NCBI GenBank assembly: GCA_937894935.1
Contig: CALAYC010000350.1
Span: forward strand, 1-25,930
Source: an uncultured Verrucomicrobiota bacterium
GTDB taxonomy: Bacteria; Verrucomicrobiota; Verrucomicrobiia; Limisphaerales; JADLHS01
Length of the DNA: 25,930 nucleotides
Direction: 5' to 3'
In this document: piece after piece, positions 17,501-23,800 of the stretch
Layout of the letters: each line of letters opens with the position of its first letter
Position numbering within the stretch: the stretch's first letter is position 1
The notes under the pieces: generated by a model
What the model saw: the letters and a program-made list of their open reading frames with translations, nothing else
The model's database searches: none
What the model was told of the DNA's origin: nothing
Position numbers and translations under genes: made by a program

Positions 17501-17853
17501 TTGCCGTCGTATTTCGTCGCGTCGTAACCCGCGTGCTCCAGCGCTTCCCAGGCGCATTCGAGGAACACCCGATGCTGCGGGTCCATGACTTCCGCTTCCT
17601 TGGGTTTGATATCGAAGAACGCCGCGTCAAACAGATCGGCAGCCGCCAGGATACCGCGCGCTTTCACATAGTTTGAATCCTCCGGCGCGACATTGATGCC
17701 CGAAGTCGCCAGCTCTTCATCGCTGAAGAATGAAATGCAATCTTCGCCCGCACAAAGATTGCGCCAGAATTCCGCGATGTTGCCCGCGCGCGGAAAACGT
17801 CCGGCCATACCGACAATGGCCAGGCTGGTGGAATGTGATTCAACGTGATTCAT
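11539..17853 (-). CDS. Hybrid PKS-NRPS, KS-AT-ACP-C-A-T (2104 aa)
   Basis: Second synthase. Domains by residue: KS 9-435 (Cys180 in TACSTS, His316 in EAHGTAT, His356 in SNIGH: full triad); AT 532-815 (Ser628 in GHSIGEY); ACP about 940-1012 (Ser971 in LGFDSL); C 1041-1475 (HHLICDG); A 1495-1995; T 2008-2082 (Ser2044 in LGGHS). It extends the peptide from the first synthase by one malonate-derived unit, then by an amino acid predicted to be Gly. No reductive domains lie between AT and ACP. The ATG overlaps the TGA of the first gene (ATGA at 17850-17853), with GGAG at 17862-17865 (8 nt spacing). The KS begins within 10 residues of the start, so no long N-terminal docking coil is present. Domain calls are firm; substrate calls are pocket-based inference. 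Confidence 0.96.
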   Translation of the reverse strand: MNHVESHSTSLAIVGMAGRFPRAGNIAEFWRNLCAGEDCISFFSDEELATSGINVAPEDSNYVKARGILAAADLFDAAFFDIKPKEAEVMDPQHRVFLECAWEALEHAGYDATKYDGNIGVFAGMSQNTYLMNNVATRPDVLGVVGEYQAMLGNDKDYLPTRVSYKLNLTGPSLNIQTACSTSLVAVCVACQHLLTLQCGIALAGGVSIRFPQRQGHRHQTGGITSRDGHCRPFDATASGTVAGEGVGIVVLKRLDDAWRDGDTIYAVIKGFATNNDGAEKIGYTAPSVHGQAEVIATAQAIAGVAPEEISYVEAHGTATPLGDPIEIEALKKAFFTESNPRNWCAIGSVKSNIGHLDAAAGIAGLIKTTLALYHRKIPASLHFKTPNPEIDFADSPFFVNARLRDWGSDGKPRRAGVSSFGIGGTNAHVVLEEAPEIPVSENMQPPELLVLSAKTAAALDAMAINLAAHLKQQPEPNLADVAHTLRVGRREFAHRRILVADSSADAARVLNSGDVKRMFSHVTGNVGASVVFMFPGQGAQRVNMGRELYETEPVFREELDACLEILNPKLKHDLRSILFPEPDSAAEAVARLMQTSLTQPALFAVEYALARLWMSWGVQPAALVGHSIGEYVAACLAGVFSLADALELVAERGRLMQQQPAGEMLAVRMSEADAQQFLSAEIALAAVNAPERCVLSGSTQAIAQVEKQLAEQNIASQRLRTSHAFHSPLMDGAMPEFVERVKAIRLHEPEIPFGSNVSGTWITAAEATDPNYWARHLRQTVRFSDGVAELLQDSQRVFIEIGPGQTLSQFVKQQATRDQAVKVIAPLARGGGEISERQALLFALGQAWACGATVDWLPVSSEESRRRVPLPTYPFQRKRFFVTPSKVMTATAPATDRTNFEARSGNEDQVATNRASNGDLHSVALPKTSRETDSRQQRVARELRGLLSELSGLDLTSLNGETFAELGFDSLFLTQVSLAIERRLHVRVAFRELLEDYATVDALAAHLLEELPEEKREATNGKISESRAASELVATDANGLPLTAAQRELWFASQVSDAASCVFNECRLLRLLGSLEVAVLQKALEELGARHEALRTTFAADGSRQFIHPEFKLQFEQIDLSASPADQAERIDTIQLEEARTPFDLVHGPLIRARLIRCGAEEHVLVVAVHHLICDGQSFALLLRELDALYRAKGNAAAARLPAAVRFSDYVQEKIRATNDHVQAEAYWSMEFAEIPPPLDLPTDAPRSTQWNFEGARQTVLLAESLTDAVKQLSARCGCTLFTTLLAGWSVVLCRLSGQSEIVIGIPVADRGRAGGEQLIGHCVNFVPVRAQVADSASFVDCLAMLQRKFLDAHEHQHFTFGSLLQKLNVPREVGRLPLVSVTLNVERREDALDFGGLAVELSANPHSYINFDLNLSATEERGRLRLECHYNARLFNADTIRRWLRHFETVLNAITREPKQCVGDISLLRDEERQQMLREWNDTETPYRRDVTVSELVAKQVMRTPQAMALRFGNEQMTYCELQQRVSALAQRLRCAGAAPQTRVGICADRSLEMVVGLLAILETGAAYVPLDPTYPRARLAYMLRDSGCTVLLKQEQLWQGLELDVSQLRVLCLDAAIEAIETAMDARAVVAAASAEDLAYVIYTSGSTGQPKGVAIRHRNIANLFAGMDGLLGEQRGVWLAVTSISFDISVVELFWTLARGFTVVIQPETERAEDDAHPAWRTVAENIWREGVTHLQCTPSLAKTLVETPEGRAALRQLKQILVGGEALPAALAEQLCELGPQVFNMYGPTETTVWSAAYEVKSSRNPVPIGRPLANTQIYILDTQRRPVPIGVPGELYIGGEGLAQGYLNGPELTEEKFVPDPFSADAEARMYRTGDSARFRADGVIEFLGRLDQQVKVRGHRIELGEIETALSQISQVQDCVVVVRETNGDQQLEAYLISEESRLAPSENELRQSLSRRLPRYMIPASFTYLKSFPLTPNGKVDRRALSRVERKRPGEINDFQKPETLAEQAVARIWQELLGVKELGTRDNFFELGGHSLMMMQVLARLRAQFQINITMREFFQKPTIAGLAEALEDCLTDEISQLTEAEAQSLVGASK
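11608..14733 (-). other. NRPS module C-A-T, predicted Gly
   Basis: Residues 1041-2082 of the second synthase. The C domain must accept a beta-ketoacyl chain from the ACP. The A domain has SISFDISVVELFW and the pocket reads DIVQLGMVWK, one to three changes from the standard Gly code DILQLGLIWK. Its closest visible relative is the second A domain of the first synthase, with which it shares the sequence around core motifs A4 and A5 but not the monooxygenase insert. The module ends in TEAEAQSLVGASK without a clear docking helix. Confidence 0.8.
14818..17829 (-). other. PKS module KS-AT-ACP, malonyl-specific, non-reducing
   Basis: Residues 9-1012 of the second synthase. The KS carries GGVSIRFPQ (205-213), a version of the GGVSIR block found in KS domains that follow NRPS modules in hybrid lines. 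The AT has HAFH at 724-727, the signature associated with malonyl-CoA (methylmalonyl ATs have YASH). The linker after AT ends in LPTYPFQRKRF, the normal post-AT motif, and leads without any KR to the ACP. The added two-carbon unit should keep its beta-keto group unless a trans enzyme outside the window reduces it. Confidence 0.88.
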
Positions 17854-20800
17854 GAAGACATCTCCGTTTTGCGACCCAACGACTCACCGCGCGGACGACG
17901 TTGTTCGGGTCGCCGCCTGCCCGCCCGCGCTGCCATGACTTTCGGAATTCCATTTGCAGAAAGCTTCGCGCCGGATTGCGCTAACATCTCTCGCTGGCGC
18001 CGACCGCGCTCACGAACATTCTGCAATTCGTCCCGCTTAGTGTTGTTTCCTAGAAATTCTGCGAGCGCGCTGACCGTCGGATATTGAAACAATCGCACCA
18101 CGGGAAGGTCTTGGCCCAAAGCGCTGCGCAGCTTCGCCTGCATTTGCACCACCAACAACGAGTGCCCGCCGCGATCGAAAAAATTGTCGTTTCGACCGAC
18201 CTTCTCGACCCGCAACAACTCGCACCAGATTTTCGCAATGATCTTCTCGAGTTCCGACTTCGGTGCAGCGAACGCCGTTTTCTTTTCCGCAACTGGTTCA
18301 CCCGGCGTGGGCAACGCTTTGCGATTCAGTTTGCCGTTCGGCGTAAGCGGCATTTTTTCCAGCATCACCATCGCATTGGGAATCATGTAATCCGGCAACT
18401 TTGTTTCGAGGAAATGTCGCAACTCGCCTGACGTGATTCCGCCGGGCCGACCGGGAACGATATATGCCACGAGGCGTTGATCTCCGGGCGCATTCTCGTG
18501 AATCAGTGCCGCGCATTCGCGCACATAAGAATGATCACGCAACAGCGATTCAATCTCTCCCAACTCAATGCGATGCCCGCGCAACTTGATCTGCTGATCC
18601 ATGCGCCCGAGAAATTCCAACGTTCCATCAGCGCGCCAGCACGCCCGATCTCCGGTGCGATACAATCGCGCGCCAGCGTTGCGAAACGGATGCGGTATGA
18701 AACGTTCCCGCGTCAGCTCCGGCCGATTGAGATATCCGCGCGCCACACCCGCGCCGCCGATGTGCAATTCTCCCGCCACACCAATAGGCACGAGTTGGCG
18801 ATTCGCATCGAGAATCAGAATTTCCGTATTCGCAATCGGCCGTCCAATCGGCACGCTGCTCAACTGCTCAACGTCGGTTATGCGATAAGTTGCCGACCAG
18901 ATCGTTGTCTCCGTCGGCCCGTAGAGATTGAGTAATTCGCCATTCCAATCGGCTCGAAGTTTGCGCGCCAGATCCGCCGGCAGCGCCTCCCCCCCCAGCA
19001 GCAAATGGCTGAGCCGTCGCATGGCCTGAAACGACTCCGGCGCCAGAGCCAGGGCTCCGGCCAAGGAGGGAGTGCACTGCATATGAGTGACGCGATGACG
19101 AAGAATGTTCTCCGCGACCGTGCGCCACCGGCCATTGATATCCGCAGCGACAATGCGCCGACCGCGGCTCCCGCCAGAATCACCGGCGCGCTTCCGAAGC
19201 TCATTCAGGAACTTCAGCTTCGCCAGCACCGAATCGGCGGCGATTCCAAAATCAATCAGGCAGGCGATTTCATTCACGCCAAGCGCCTGAAGTTTTTGCA
19301 CCAACGGCAGACACGACTCCACACTTCCAATCAGCCCGCACGTTTCCGCGTAACGCTGCGTCGCTTCCGTCAGCATGTGATTCAACTCCGGCGCGCTCTT
19401 GCTCGACACCGCTCCGTTCGCTCGCGTCGAATGTAAATGCGAATTCTGACTCAGGCTGCGATACGTTCGCAGGTATTCCAGCAATGGTTCACGCGCCGTT
19501 TCCCGCGCCTCCGCTTCCGTCTCCGCCACGAACGTGTGCAACATCAGACTGACACAACCGGCCTCCGGATCGTGACCATGCTTTCTCCGCGCCGTGCGAT
19601 AAATCCGGATTTTCTCTTCCAGCTTCTCAATGTCCTGTCCCGAAAGATGCGTCAGCAGATGAAAGCCCAGTTCGCCCGCCAACTGAAACGTAGCGGGATT
19701 CCCGGACGACGTCATCCAGATCGGTAATTCCGCTTGCAACGGTTTCGGAAAAATCCGGAGTCGTTTTGTTTTGTTCTCGGGCGATGGAAAATCTACTTCC
19801 TCACCGCGCCACAGTCGCCGAAGCAACTCCGCTTGCGTCCGCATGATCTGTTTGCGTTCGCTGTAATTTTCCGGCGCGAGCGCGAAATCCTGCACGTGCC
19901 ATCCCGAAGCTATCGAAATTCCGACGCGCCCTAGCGAAAGTTGATCCACCATCGCCCACTCTTCCGCGACCCGCGCCGGATGATGTAATGGCAACACAAC
20001 GCTGCCCGCGCGCAATTGCACCGACTTGGTTAACGTCGCCAACGCGGCGTTGATTACTGCCGGATTCGGATAAATGCCGCCGAAAGGATGAAAATGTCGC
20101 TCGGGCGTCCAGATGGCGGAAAACTCGTTTTGATCCGCAAACTTCGCTCCTTCGAATAACAACCGGTAAATATCTTTCGCTCCATCCCCGGCATCGCTCG
20201 CGAAATACGACAGACTGAAATCCATTCGCCGACTCGCCGCAGGCAGCGTTTCCGTCGATCTTCGTCCGGCCTCAACTTGAATCACCACCTTGAACCCGCG
20301 CGTCAGCGTCCAGAATAGTTCCAGCACCGAAATATCAAACGAGATACTCGTCACAGCGAGCCACACACCGGGTTTCGTGCCCAACACCTCGTCCATCGCG
20401 GTAAAGAAATTCACGACGTTTTGATGCGTCACCATCACGCCCTTTGGCTTGCCGGTCGAACCCGATGTATAAATGACGTAGGCAAGATCGCTTGATTGCG
20501 TCGGCCGAGACGGTGTCGGAAGCGCGGGAGAATTGGTCGCGGTGGAAGCAGCACAACGCAGTTCACCATTCCGCAAATCCAGACTTACCGTGCGAAGCGA
20601 ATTCGGAAGCTGAAGATGTTCGCGCATGTCTTCCTGCGTCACGAGCACCGTCGCTTGCGAATCCGTCAGCATGAATGCCAGACGTTCCGCCGGATATGCC
20701 GGGTCCAACGGCACATAACATCCGCCTGCTTTCAGAATTCCCAGCAGCCCCACCATCATTTCCAGCGAGCGCTCGACACAGATTCCCACTCGCACATCCG

Positions 20801-23800
20801 GCCCCACTCCCAATTCACGCAACGTCGTCGCCAATCGCTCCGCCTGCTCGTTCAAAGCGGCATAAGTCAACTCGTCATCGCCACAAACCACCGCCACCGC
20901 CTCTGGCGTGCGAGCCCCCTGTTCAGCAAACAATTCGTGAATCAACTTCTCCTGCAAAAACTCCCGCTGCGTATCGTTCCACTCCCGCAATTGTTTCTGT
21001 TCAACCGTGGTGAGCAGCGGCAGCTCTGAAATCGGACCCACCGGATTTTTTACCGCTTCCGAGAGTAACGTTTGAAAACTTCCGATCAATCGCTCGATCG
21101 TCGCCGCGTCGAACAAGTCAGAGTTGAATTCCACATAACCACGTAATCCGTCAGACGTTTCTTCCAGCGACAGCGTCAAATCGAACTTCGCCGTCCCACT
21201 ATGAACGCGTTCCGGCGTCACGCGCAGCCCTGCCAGTTCCAACGCTTGCTGCGGTTCGTTTTGCAGCACAAACAACACTTGAAATAACGGCGAGCGACTC
21301 AGATCGCGATTCGGCTGAAGGGCCTCCGCAATTTTTTCAAATGGCACGTCCTGATGCGCAAACGCTTCCAACGCCGTTTTCCGAATGCGTTGCAGTAATT
21401 CGCGAAACGTCGGCGCACCGCTGAGATCGCTTCGCAATACCAGCGTATTGAGAAACAACCCGATGACCTTCTCTGCTTCCACTCGCGTTCGCCCTGCTGT
21501 CGGCGTTCCGATGAGAATGTCTTTTTGCCCCGACCAGCGATACAGCACCGTTTGCCATGCCGCCAGCAACACCATGAACAACGTCACGTCTTCCTCGCGA
21601 CTCAGCTTGTTCAGATCGGCAGAGAGCGACGCCGGAAACTGCACGAGCACGATATCGCCGCGAAAACTTTGCACTGCCGGTCGCGGGCGATCCGTCGGAA
21701 GCTCCAACGTTGGCGCAGCGTCCTGCAATTGCTGCTGCCAATACGCTAATGACTTTTCGAGTTTCTCGCCCTGAAGCGTTTCGCGCTGCCAGCGACTGAA
21801 CTCCGCGTAACGCAGTTTCCGCTCCGGCTTCGGCAACGGCGGTCCACCGCAGTTTTCTCGATACCGCGCGCCAAGTTCCGCGCGCAACAAATCCATCGAC
21901 CATCCGTCGCAAACCAGATGATGCGTCGTCAGCAAAAGCCAATGTTTCGTCTTGCTCAATCGCAACACCGTTGCCCGCAGCAACGGCGCGCCACTCAAAT
22001 CAAACGGCTGCCGCGCTTCGGCGCGACTGAGCCTATGCGCTTTGGTTTCGCGTTCGGTTTCAGCAACGTCACGCAAATCCACCAGCGCCACCTGGAAACG
22101 CTTCGGCGGTTGTGATTGCATCAGCGGCTGACCGTTTTCACCGACTTTGAACGCTGCCCAGAACACATCGTGTCGGTGCACGATTTCGTTCAACGCATTC
22201 TCAAGTGCCGGAAGATTCAATTCGCCTTCCAATCGAAACACCGCCGGAATGTTGTGCAACGCCGTACCGGGATGGAGTTGTTCCAGAAACCACAACCGCT
22301 CCTGCGCAAAGGACAGCGGTTGCGAAAGAGTGGCCTGAAGTTCCGCTCCGTCCGTCTCCGGACGGGTGCAGCCGTGTAGTCGCGGAACTCCAAGCCGATA
22401 GCTCGCCGGAGGACTTTGCTCGCTTTCGATGCGCTCAGCCAGAGCCGCGACGGTAGGCGTGTCAAACAAGTCTTGCAGCGGTAAATCGCGCTGAAACAGT
22501 TCGTTCAGGCGGGAAACCACTCGCGCCGCACGCAGCGAATGACCTCCCAAATCAAAAAAATTGTCATGCATGCCGACGCGCTCGACCTCGAGCACGTCCC
22601 GCCAGACTCCGGCAATCGTCTTCTCCACCGCTGAGCGCGGCGCGACGAACGCCGACCGATTCGCGTTCTCCGGCGTCAAAGCTGCCAACGCCTGGCGATT
22701 GACTTTTCCATTCGCCGTCAGCGGTAAAGCGTCGAGAAAAACAAACGCCGCCGGCATCATGAACTCCGGCAGCTTGTGTTTCAGAAAACTTCGCAACGCA
22801 TCAATGTTCAGATCCGACGCCGGTTTCGCGACGACGAACGCCGTCAAACGCGGCTCAGCTTCTTTGCTCACCAACACTGCTGCCTCGCGCACGGACGGAT
22901 GCTGATGAAGCACACTCTCAATTTCGCCTAACTCAATGCGATTGCCACGAATCTTCACCTGATGATCACCGCGCCCGAGAAACTCGATATTGCCGTCAGC
23001 CAACCAACGCGCCCGATCACCACTGCGATACAATCGCATCGTTCCCAGCCCCAGACCGACGTCCGCCGAAATAAACGCGCGCGCTGTGAGTTCCGGACGA
23101 TTCAAATATCCGCGCGCGAGTCCCACGCCGCCGATGCAAAGTTCACCCGGCACACCGACTGGCACAGGCTGCAATTGCTCGTTGAGAATGAAAACTTTTG
23201 TATTGCTGATCGATCGGCCAATCGCGGGCGCACTGTTATCGTGCGACGGCAGAATCGTTTGGCAGGTCGTCACCACCGTGTTTTCGGTCGGGCCGTAGTG
23301 ATTGATAAGTGGACCTGGAAAATTTTCTGGCGGCGCGTGATGCAACCTGTCTCCTCCCGTCAGAATAGCACGCAGCGCACATCGCTTCGGCCACGTTTCT
23401 TCAAACATCGCTTCGGCCATCGGCGTCGGGACAAACGCCAGCGTGATATCGCGTTCCGAAAACCATGTCATCAATCGGGCCGGGAACTTCGTCGTTTCGT
23501 CTTCCGGAATGTGCACGCTCGCTCCTGCCGTCAGATATGGCCAAAGCTCCCATGCCGACGCATCGAACGCCGGATTTGCCAGCAGCGACGCACGGTCATC
23601 GGTCGTGACCTGATAAGCGCGTTGATGCCAGGAGATCAGATTCACCAGACTGCGATGCTCGACTTCTACGCCTTTCGGCACGCCGGTTGAACCGGACGTG
23701 TAAATCACGTAAGCGAGGCGATTCGACTTCACTTGCGGAAGCGGCTGAACGGGATCGCGCGCCACCGGCGCAGCTTCCACCGGCAACCCATTTGCAAACC

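Noticed and set aside
17850..17853. Possible frameshift splitting one giant gene between proteins 1 and 2
   Set aside because: Protein 1 ends after a full T domain and tail, and protein 2 starts cleanly at a KS with its own ribosome binding site; this is an ordinary ATGA gene border.
18300..20945. Insert in the Gly A domain as a thiazoline-type oxidase or methyltransferase
   Set aside because: Motifs are those of the luciferase-like flavin monooxygenases, it sits between A4 and A5 and not near A8, and no SAM-binding motif is seen.
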